Source: an uncultured Desulfobacterium sp. (GTDB lineage Bacteria; Desulfobacterota; Desulfobacteria; Desulfobacterales; Desulfobacteraceae). Taken from it: 20,976 nucleotides of DNA. This document shows, one piece after another, positions 13,954-20,976 of the stretch. The stretch covers positions 1 through 20,976 of the forward strand of contig CAKZLA010000254.1 in assembly GCA_937124525.1 (NCBI GenBank), written 5' to 3'. Below the pieces are notes generated by a model, which searched no databases, was not told the origin of the DNA, and saw nothing but the letters and a program-made list of their open reading frames with translations. Position 1 is the first letter of the stretch. The number at the start of each line of letters is the position of its first letter. The translations under genes were made by a program, and so were the position numbers.

Positions 13954-14427
13954 TCATGCCCCAAGGGCTATCACCACTGCCAGAGCGTTATTATCCGTCA
14001 TAACCTGGAGGATATCCCCTTTGATTCTTAACAGATCGTCCCGGTCCAGGATCACATCGCTGACCATCTCTGGAATGCCAAGATGAATTTCCAAATCTTG
14101 GTCAAAAAAAGAAAACATGTGGCCAGCAATCATGTTAACTGCTTCTTTAATAGTATCCTGTTTCTGGTCGTTGTTGACAGACGACACATCAATACCCAAA
14201 AAATCTGCTGTGAGATCCTTTACCCATGATTCCGGTGCCACAATGTAAACCCGACCTTCAAGGCTCCCGTCAAATTCCAGGCATGCACCTGCTAATTCTC
14301 CAGATAAGAAGGATTCTAAATTCGTATTTGTTTTTAAGGTCTGGATATCCACCGATTGAAAAAAAGCGGTTTCAAATACATTAGAAATCGATTGCGTCAT
14401 CATCTCCATCAAGTTCTGCCTGTCCAT
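13954..14427 (-). CDS. cheX: CheX-type CheY phosphatase
   Basis: A 157-residue protein from ATG 14427. It has the single CheC/CheX/FliY active-site helix: EAVNMIAGHMFS with E95 and N98, the residues that contact CheY phosphate in this family. The front matches CheX (short helix, then the strand region GELAGACLEFDGSLEGRVYI). The start is unsure: 14427 fits the CheX family length, overlapping cheY by 47 bases, while ATG 14400 has GGAG just before it. A second, unrelated phosphatase (CheZ) is encoded next, an odd pairing. Confidence 0.85.
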   Translation of the reverse strand: MDRQNLMEMMTQSISNVFETAFFQSVDIQTLKTNTNLESFLSGELAGACLEFDGSLEGRVYIVAPESWVKDLTADFLGIDVSSVNNDQKQDTIKEAVNMIAGHMFSFFDQDLEIHLGIPEMVSDVILDRDDLLRIKGDILQVMTDNNALAVVIALGA

Positions 14428-14806
14428 CCGCCACCCCCAGGATACCATTCAACGTCCGTTTAATATCTTCCGGCAAAAAAGGTTTTTTTACATATCCCAC
14501 CGCCCCCATGGCCATGGCCTCATCCATTTTCTTATCACTGCCCTCGGTGGAAACCACCACCACTGGAATAGTTGACATCTGATCATCTTCACTCATCCGG
14601 GTGATAAGTTCCATCCCGTTCATATTAGGCATATTGATATCTGTTAAGACAATATCCACCTGGTGTTCTTCCAAAACCGACAGGGCCACCAAACCGTCCG
14701 AGGCATCCCATAGTTCTCCAACATTAAAACCGGACACTCTGATTATTTTTTTTACAATGGCCCGAATTGAAGAGGAATCGTCTACCACCAGAATATTAAA
14801 AGACAT
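14381..14806 (-). CDS. cheY: CheY-type response regulator of the chemotaxis operon
   Basis: A 141-residue receiver domain. DD at 9-10, phospho-site D in VLTDINMPNMNG (about 57), threonine in VVSTEGS (about 87) and lysine in YVKKPF (about 109) are all present. An acidic tail of about 20 residues (AELDGDDDAIDF) extends past the usual CheY end and is not seen in the CheY at 7674. The ATG directly follows the TAA of the HDOD gene (no spacer), with AGGGGGATATAATTAA as ribosome binding site. It overlaps cheX. Set between CheA and two phosphatases, it is the likely main target of CheA in this operon. Confidence 0.93.
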   Translation of the reverse strand: MSFNILVVDDSSSIRAIVKKIIRVSGFNVGELWDASDGLVALSVLEEHQVDIVLTDINMPNMNGMELITRMSEDDQMSTIPVVVVSTEGSDKKMDEAMAMGAVGYVKKPFLPEDIKRTLNGILGVADGQAELDGDDDAIDF

Positions 14807-15667
14807 TTAATTATATCCCCCTGAAATATTAGTTAATGCATCAATTTCTTCATATTTTTCTCTGAACCTGACGATGATCCTCTGGATATCCACTGCTGTT
14901 ACTTCCAGTTGATCCACCGCCTCCTGATAATATCTGTAGGACAACCCGTCGACCCCCACGCCCTGACCGATCATCATACAGATACAGTCCGCCACATAAA
15001 CGACACAAAGAGATTGATCCATCCGTCTGGACTTTAATGGCTCATGGTGGAACCGTATGATTTCAATCATTTCAGGGGCAAAACTCCATTGTTTTGCCAC
15101 CATTGCCCCCAATTCTGCATGATCAATGCCCAACACCTCTTTTTCCGCATCCAAAAAGGTCAATCCCTTTACTTGAACTTCATGTTGAATGTCAGCAAAG
15201 GCTTCTGCAATATAAGAACTCATGATTACTTTGCCAATATCTTTTATTAATGCAGACGTAAAGACCATGGAAATATTTGAAATTCCTTTTTCCCTGGCCA
15301 GTTCCTGGGAAATTATAGCAGAGGAAACCGAATATTTCCATAACTCTCCCTGGAAAAGATCATATCCCTTCTGGGCATTTTTGAAATTTTCTGCATTGTT
15401 TGCAAGCATAATAAGAGAAACAACTTTATCCATCCCCAGCAATGCCACAGACTGCTTAATGGAGGTAATTTTTTTCACAGCTCCCACATAAGCGGAATTA
15501 CATAATTTTAACAAATTCACCGTCAAATTTTGATCATATTTGACAATTTCCACAAGATCAGCACTGGAACTATGGGGGTTGGAGACAATAGACATTAACT
15601 TATCACTTACGCAGGAAGCCGGTGTCAATTTGTCAATACCTGAAATAATCTCTTCCATGGTATTCAT
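14807..15667 (-). CDS. HDOD domain protein
   Basis: A 286-residue protein, nearly all HDOD domain (about 12-210): LLKLCNSAYVGAVKKITSIK near 53-72, then ALIKDIGKVIMSSY near 139-152, then HAELGAMVAKQWSFAPEMIE near 188. HDOD proteins are HD-related but generally non-catalytic signalling modules. In this copy the LLHDIG-like motif reads LIKDIG, so the histidine of the HD pair is lost, against hydrolase activity. Its place between cheD and cheY, overlapping cheD by 4 bases, ties it to chemotaxis or motility signalling. GGAGG lies 9 bases before the ATG. Confidence 0.88.
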   Translation of the reverse strand: MNTMEEIISGIDKLTPASCVSDKLMSIVSNPHSSSADLVEIVKYDQNLTVNLLKLCNSAYVGAVKKITSIKQSVALLGMDKVVSLIMLANNAENFKNAQKGYDLFQGELWKYSVSSAIISQELAREKGISNISMVFTSALIKDIGKVIMSSYIAEAFADIQHEVQVKGLTFLDAEKEVLGIDHAELGAMVAKQWSFAPEMIEIIRFHHEPLKSRRMDQSLCVVYVADCICMMIGQGVGVDGLSYRYYQEAVDQLEVTAVDIQRIIVRFREKYEEIDALTNISGGYN

Positions 15668-16143
15668 ATTTTAATAACCTCCGAGCCAGACACTTTCAAC
15701 CATGCCTGACCTGTTTCCACCTCAAGCTTCAGGGTTCGATTAACCGCCCCTCCCACATCCTCAAAATGTGTCATTACATTATTCTTCCAAAACATTTTTC
15801 GAAGAAGCGCATGATTCCTTTTGCCAATATTAAACAAACCAGCCTGATCCAAAATCTGTGACCCTCCCACGACAATGGTACGAAGACGATTTTTTTTTGC
15901 ACCATATTGATATGCTGTTTTGAAAAGCCTGGGAATTCCAGTATCACCGAACATATAAGGATTGCGCTGGGCTTTTTCCTTGTCAATGCTGGAATCGGGC
16001 AACATATAATGGAGCAAACCTGCCACCCTTGCCACCGGATCATGTATGGCAAGTCCAATGCAGGATCCAAGGGAGTATGTCACCAATAAAGCTCCGGCTT
16101 CATTGCTGACCTTCATATCACCGACACCCACAATCAGATTCAT
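15664..16143 (-). CDS. cheD: Chemoreceptor glutamine deamidase CheD
   Basis: A 159-residue protein with the full CheD active site. YSLGSCIGLAIHD holds the nucleophile C28, T22 lies just before, and LLHYMLP holds H45. GGSQIL follows near 94. CheD deamidates receptor glutamines and in many bacteria is stimulated by CheC. There is no CheC here, but a CheX is encoded in the same operon. It overlaps the PilZ gene by 4 bases (ATGA) and the HDOD gene by 4. Confidence 0.95.
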   Translation of the reverse strand: MNLIVGVGDMKVSNEAGALLVTYSLGSCIGLAIHDPVARVAGLLHYMLPDSSIDKEKAQRNPYMFGDTGIPRLFKTAYQYGAKKNRLRTIVVGGSQILDQAGLFNIGKRNHALLRKMFWKNNVMTHFEDVGGAVNRTLKLEVETGQAWLKVSGSEVIKI

Positions 16144-16748
16144 TCCCTATCTCCTTTGGAAAGAGGATCGCTGTTATCCTCTCTGTTTCTGATATGTCGT
16201 CGCTGCTGTTTAAAAATACTGGAAATAATCTTCTCTCTGGTGTTAATATCCAAATTTGAAAATTTTATACCAAGATAAAAAAAACCTTGACCTCCACCGG
16301 CAGGGGTATCCACCCTAACCACCTCTCCATAGACATCCACCAGCATCATTGGCACCCTTGATAAAACAAGCTGAATGTGTACAAGCTCTCCCACGGCAAC
16401 AGGGCTGTCCACGGCCATCCTCATACCGGAACCGCCGATATCCAGGGCAGTTCCCCTTTTAAAACGAACGGTTTCAGATTTATCCTGATTCAGCAGGGCC
16501 AAAATTTTATCCAGTTTATCATCCATATTAATTAAAAAATCCACAAGTTCTCGACGGATGCCTGCGCTCTCCAAATAACCTGGCACACCCGAACCGTCAA
16601 CAATTTGACTCTTTTCACCGTGGGATTCCAACTGGAATATTTTTGTCTTTGAAGACGCATACTCCTCCTTGGAAACAACCCTGAATTTAACATCGAAAGT
16701 TAAACTGGCCCTTACAAACTCACGGTTTTCCTTTGATTTTTCACCCAT
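16140..16748 (-). CDS. PilZ-like domain protein with a helical insert
   Basis: A 202-residue protein. The N-terminus has the RxxxR motif (NREFVRASLTFDV; R9 and R13). The second PilZ motif appears only near 104 as LDIGGSGMR, where the usual (D/N)xSxxG has G in the serine place. Between them lie about 85 residues with a predicted helix pair (ELVDFLINMDDKLDKILALL). A beta-barrel region to about 175 follows, and the tail is charged. This resembles PilZ relatives with a helical middle that form oligomers. Cyclic di-GMP binding is possible but the substitution makes it uncertain. It lies between cheA and cheD, overlapping cheD by 4 bases. AGGAGAGGCGAG precedes the ATG. Confidence 0.78.
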   Translation of the reverse strand: MGEKSKENREFVRASLTFDVKFRVVSKEEYASSKTKIFQLESHGEKSQIVDGSGVPGYLESAGIRRELVDFLINMDDKLDKILALLNQDKSETVRFKRGTALDIGGSGMRMAVDSPVAVGELVHIQLVLSRVPMMLVDVYGEVVRVDTPAGGGQGFFYLGIKFSNLDINTREKIISSIFKQQRRHIRNREDNSDPLSKGDRE

Positions 16749-16842
16749 ATACGTCTCGCCTCTCCTGATAAAATATAATAATGAAGTTCAATTTAAGGCT
16801 ATGCAACTATCATACCTATACTAAACCAGAATCAGATATCAT

Positions 16843-19017
16843 TTAACCAACAGAAAGGGCAAAAAGTCCATGAACATCCAAAATCAAGCCCACTGTTCCA
16901 TCACCCAATATGGCCCCTCCAGAAACCCCCTTTACATGTTCAAGGCTGTATCCAAGGTTTTTAATTACGTATTCATCCCTGCCCAAAAGCTCATCCACAA
17001 GAAATCCCCTTTTTTCATCCCTGGATTCAAGAACCACCACAAGCCCTTCCCAGGGATTTGTGAAATCGTTTTCAATATTGGCAAATTGTGTCATCCTAAC
17101 CAATGGAATCAAGGAGTTTCTATCTTTGATAAACTCACCATTCCCCTGCACGGTATTACAATTGATTTTTTCTGGTCGAAAGGAACGTTGAACAGCCAAT
17201 GTGGGTAGAATGTATTTTTCTTTACCAATACGGACAAGCATGCCGTCAATGATGGCAAGTGTCAAGGGAAGCGCAATGATAAATTTTGCCCCTTGACCGG
17301 GTCTGGAAACAATGGTCAGCTGCCCCCTAAGTTTTTCAATGGCCTTCTTTACCACATCCATCCCCACTCCCCTGCCGGAAATATCCGTAATTTTACTGGC
17401 AGTTGAGAATCCGGGGGCCATGATCAGCTGGTCAATTTGCTGATCGCCAAGGGACTCATCAGACTTAACCAGACCAAGAGATATCGCTTTTTCAAGTATC
17501 TTCTTTCGATCCAGTCCCTTTCCATCATCTTCAATCTCTATAACAATATTGCCGCCTTTGTGAAAGGCCCGCAACATAATTTTTCCATAGGGGGCTTTAC
17601 CAGCAAGCACTCTATCCTCACTCAACTCAATGGCATGATCCACCGAATTTCTGATCATGTGGACCATGGGCTCATATAAAGCATCAACGACATTTCGGTC
17701 GATTTCTGTTTCCTCACCTAACATTTCAAGCTTGACTTTTTTACCCGATTTTCTGGAAAGATCCCTTACCAGGCGGATCATTTTCATAAATGTGGATTTA
17801 ATCTGCACCATTCTCATGGACATGGCCACCGTTTGCATGCTGGTAACAATCTGGCCCAATTGTGAAAGGCTGTTATGCAAGGCAGGATCTGCCGAGGCCT
17901 TTTGTCTGAGCATGGACTGGGCAATGACGAGTTCACCGGCAAGATCCACCAGGTCATCCAGCTTATCAGTACTGACCTTTACCTGGGTTACCGCATTTTT
18001 CCGGATTGATTTTTGGGACTTCAGGGCGGAATCAACAGTTGTCTCATCTACTTTTTCATCGGAAACCAGGATTTCGCCAAGCGACCTTTCCGGCGTTTTT
18101 TTCTGTTTCTCCAGGGCTGTTTCCACAATGCCTCGCTCCACATTGTGTTCGCGGATCAAAATACCACCAACTTTGTCTGATTCGCCATTTTTTATCTGTT
18201 CAGGTAGCTCCGTGAGCTTTAAAATAATGCTATCAATATCAATGTCATCATCCAGGGGCATTCTTTTTTCATAAACCCCTTCACTGGTTCGCTGTAATAA
18301 TAATTTCATGATATCCACCGATGTGAGAATGGCATCGGTGGCAACATCATTGATCAAAAATTCAGCATTCCTGGCCCCGTCAAGAAATGTTTCTGTGACA
18401 TGTGCCAGCTTGTTCATTTTTTTTAAATCAAGAAAGGCAGATACGCCCTTGATGGTGTGAAAGGGACGAAAAATATCATTAATAATCTCCTTGTTGGTGG
18501 GGTCGGATTCAAGCTCCACCAAATGAATTTCTATGCTCTCAATATTCTCAGTGGATTCAGAAACAAAATCCGTCAAAATTTCCAGATCATCTGCGGATAT
18601 TTCCGGCTCATTTACAATGGATTCAACTGGTATTTCACCAAGATTTTCCTCTTCATTTTTCTGGGAAGAATCCTCCTTTTTTGTGTCAGCAGAATTACCA
18701 AACAACTGGTGTACTGCGGACATCTCAAATCCCGGTGGTTCATTGTTCTCAAAAGTATGCTGCTCCTCCCGGATAAAACGCAATCCCTCTTCCAGGGGGT
18801 GCAGATCCTGACACTCTCCAAGAACCAATTGTCCTATATAGTCCTTGTATACTTCAATGATCTTACAAAGCTGCGTTGCCCCAAGCGAAGATGCCGAAGT
18901 ATTCATATCATCCAGAAGATTCAACATGTGCCCCATACCATTAATATCATCTGAACTGATAATGGTCACCTGACCTGCCAGATCTTCAATTTGGTTTTTA
19001 AGCTCTTTAATCGTCAT
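16843..19017 (-). CDS. cheA: Chemotaxis histidine kinase CheA
   Basis: A 724-residue protein. Residues 1-110 are a helical region not seen in typical CheA. The Hpt domain (about 145-250) has phospho-site H187 in FRPFHTIKGVSAF. At 282-337 there are two short repeats of the GGILIREHNVERGIVETAL / GEILVSDEKVDETTVDSAL kind where P2 would be. Dimer helices follow (about 345-405). The ATPase has its N box in HMIRNSVDHAIE (about 453-464), G1 in DDGKGLD and G2 in GRGVGMDVV; a CheW-like domain (about 590-722) ends it. ATG 19017 is chosen because GGGATATAT precedes it. It heads the che operon, with a promoter at 19221-19248. Confidence 0.97.
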   Translation of the reverse strand: MTIKELKNQIEDLAGQVTIISSDDINGMGHMLNLLDDMNTSASSLGATQLCKIIEVYKDYIGQLVLGECQDLHPLEEGLRFIREEQHTFENNEPPGFEMSAVHQLFGNSADTKKEDSSQKNEEENLGEIPVESIVNEPEISADDLEILTDFVSESTENIESIEIHLVELESDPTNKEIINDIFRPFHTIKGVSAFLDLKKMNKLAHVTETFLDGARNAEFLINDVATDAILTSVDIMKLLLQRTSEGVYEKRMPLDDDIDIDSIILKLTELPEQIKNGESDKVGGILIREHNVERGIVETALEKQKKTPERSLGEILVSDEKVDETTVDSALKSQKSIRKNAVTQVKVSTDKLDDLVDLAGELVIAQSMLRQKASADPALHNSLSQLGQIVTSMQTVAMSMRMVQIKSTFMKMIRLVRDLSRKSGKKVKLEMLGEETEIDRNVVDALYEPMVHMIRNSVDHAIELSEDRVLAGKAPYGKIMLRAFHKGGNIVIEIEDDGKGLDRKKILEKAISLGLVKSDESLGDQQIDQLIMAPGFSTASKITDISGRGVGMDVVKKAIEKLRGQLTIVSRPGQGAKFIIALPLTLAIIDGMLVRIGKEKYILPTLAVQRSFRPEKINCNTVQGNGEFIKDRNSLIPLVRMTQFANIENDFTNPWEGLVVVLESRDEKRGFLVDELLGRDEYVIKNLGYSLEHVKGVSGGAILGDGTVGLILDVHGLFALSVG

Positions 19018-19220
19018 ATATATATCCCAGTCCATGTATATGAAGCGTTATTATTGATTTCCCTGTAGAATATTTCCCAATTCACTCGGTGATCCAGTCT
19101 TTTGGCTTAGTTTTTAATAACTTCGGCCACTTGGAGTGACGTCAGGATTACATCATTCATACAAACTTGACTCCGTCTACCCAAACAGGTGGGTTAAAAA
19201 CTGAATCATTGATGAATTCA

Positions 19221-19248
19221 ATTATCAGTCGTGTTCATCCGGTGTCAA
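19221..19248 (-). promoter_or_regulatory. Sigma-70-like promoter for the cheA operon
   Basis: Minus strand: TTGACA (19243-19248), a 16-base spacer, then GATAAT (19221-19226), about 200 bases before the cheA start. The -10 matches five of six consensus bases. Confidence 0.5.
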
Positions 19249-19323
19249 GATAATATTGTTATTCCCTTCTTCCAAATTGACCTGTAAAAAAATGGTTTAA
19301 GGGGAATATCAAATTGTAAAGCT

Positions 19324-19352
19324 TTGACATTTTCCATAATTTTCTTTATATT
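19324..19352 (+). promoter_or_regulatory. Sigma-70-like promoter for cheR-cheB
   Basis: Plus strand: TTGACA (19324-19329), a 17-base spacer, then TATATT (19347-19352), about 65 bases before the cheR start. A strong match in both boxes with ideal spacing. Confidence 0.65.
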
Positions 19353-19416
19353 AAATAAAAAAAGTTGGCCACCAAATCCGGTTTTACGCAACATATCCAA
19401 CAGACAAGAGAGATGA

Positions 19417-20199
19417 ATGACATATACCACAGAAATCACCCCCTCACAGCTTAAAAACCTCTCCACTCTTATCTACAAGGAATCTGGCATAGTTATCGGA
19501 GAAAAAAAACTGGCCCTGTTAAGGGCAAGAATTGCCAAACGTATCCGAATCACAAAATCAATAAATATCTCTGATTATCTCAAACTACTGGCCCAAAGTC
19601 AGCAAGAATTTTTAAGCTTCATTGATGCCATCACCACCAACCACACCTATTTTTTCAGGGAGAATAAACATTGTGAATTCATTATAAAGAATCTGAATTC
19701 ATCATTACCTTTAAAAATATGGAGTGCTGCATCATCAAGCGGGGAGGAAGCTTATTCCATCGCAGCGCAGTTACTGGAAGCGAACTTCAAATTCTCTATT
19801 TTTGCATCGGATATCTCAGAGAGCGTGATCAAGACTGCCCAACAGGGGATTTACCCCCGGGAAAGATTAAAAAAATTTCCCCAACCTTCCCTTTCCAGAT
19901 ACTTCCAGAAAGGGAAGGGGAAATGGGAAAACAGTATTCGCGTAAAACCCGAAGTGCAACGCCATGTCTCGTTTACCAAATTTAACCTGATTTCAGATCA
20001 CCCTTCAGATCAATTTGATATTATTTTCTGTAGAAACGTCATGATTTACTTTGACAATACCACAAGGCAACAAGTGGTGGACAATCTGCTCACCGCCCTG
20101 AAACCCGGTGGATATTTTTTTGTGGGCATGTCGGAAAGCCTTAACGGCATAAACCACCCTATGTCCCATGTGATCCCAAGCGCATATCAAAAAAAATAA
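19417..20199 (+). CDS. cheR: Chemoreceptor methyltransferase CheR
   Basis: A 260-residue protein. The N-terminal helical domain (about 5-75) ends in TTNHTYFFRE, the conserved stretch that meets receptor and SAM. The catalytic domain has WSAASSSGEEAYSIA (102-116; SAM site), FASDIS near 129-134, and IIFCRNVMIYFD near 202-213 with the CRNV(M/L)IYF motif. It ends in LKPGGYFFVGMSESL. CheR methylates receptor glutamates using SAM. GAGAG lies 4-8 bases before the ATG. The gene runs away from cheA and is followed 21 bases later by cheB. Confidence 0.96.
   Translation: MTYTTEITPSQLKNLSTLIYKESGIVIGEKKLALLRARIAKRIRITKSINISDYLKLLAQSQQEFLSFIDAITTNHTYFFRENKHCEFIIKNLNSSLPLKIWSAASSSGEEAYSIAAQLLEANFKFSIFASDISESVIKTAQQGIYPRERLKKFPQPSLSRYFQKGKGKWENSIRVKPEVQRHVSFTKFNLISDHPSDQFDIIFCRNVMIYFDNTTRQQVVDNLLTALKPGGYFFVGMSESLNGINHPMSHVIPSAYQKK

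Positions 20200-20976
<777 letters not shown>

Larger units (their letters stand above)
19036..19416. other. Divergent cheA-cheR control region
   Basis: About 380 bases without a gene. It contains two promoter-like sites, one for each direction, reported separately, about 75 bases apart with their -35 ends facing each other. I saw no sigma-54 (GGCAC-N5-TTGC) or sigma-28 type site in it, and no riboswitch. Confidence 0.6.

Noticed and set aside
17657..18274. 205-codon plus-strand frame
   Set aside because: Antisense to conserved CheA sequence, with serine-rich composition typical of shadow frames.
13024..19372. Shared string AAAAGTTGGCCA upstream of two che/fli regions
   Set aside because: A 12-base match is expected by chance several times in a 21-kb window, and the flanks do not align well.

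Overview
The window looks like chromosome from a motile Gram-negative anaerobe of the Desulfobacterota, most likely a Desulfobacteraceae-type sulfate reducer. This is inferred from the gene mix (CheD, CheX, CheZ, a PilZ protein and an HDOD protein in one run, MotE beside FliJ, a TonB receptor next to a SAM methyltransferase, a corrinoid protein) and from the moderate base composition. No rRNA, tRNA or CRISPR array was seen.

Left part (1-6100) is accessory and partly decayed. It opens with a frameshifted IS3-type transposase remnant. A GntR/UTRA regulator (377-1120) follows, overlapping a corrinoid-binding protein (1101-1781). A 135-bp second copy of part of the regulator's UTRA domain lies at 1841-1978. 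On the minus strand come a TonB-dependent receptor (5368-3332) with its own terminator, the C-terminal remnant of an ABC-transporter substrate-binding protein (3223-2984), and a class I SAM methyltransferase (2891-2226). They look like what is left of a metal-chelate or corrinoid uptake locus that has lost its ABC transporter. The 5.37-6.1 kb gap holds an unusual array of two-hairpin repeats, one with a large GC-rich insert.

Middle part (6103-12590, minus strand) is flagellar and regulatory: fliG, fliH, fliI, fliJ and motE in order, then a single CheY with its own promoter and terminator, then an NtrC-type sigma-54 activator resembling FlrC/FleR.

Right part (13111-20976) is a chemotaxis cluster. 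On the minus strand cheA, a PilZ protein, cheD, an HDOD protein, cheY, cheX and cheZ are tightly packed, with several 4-nt or longer overlaps. On the plus strand cheR and cheB (cut by the window end) diverge from cheA. Sigma-70-like promoters face both ways in the cheA-cheR gap. The enzymes form a near-complete circuit: CheA phosphorylates CheY and CheB, CheR and CheB with CheD adjust receptors, and CheX and CheZ remove phosphate from CheY. CheW and receptors are not in the window.

The strongest unexplained signal is the repeat family, found in the gap upstream of the TonB receptor (5.40-5.87 kb) and again between cheZ and fliG (12.65-12.9 kb). Units carry two hairpins joined by a conserved linker (CCACAACRAANATTGAAA). 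The stem sequences differ between units but often stay paired, which points to selection on structure.
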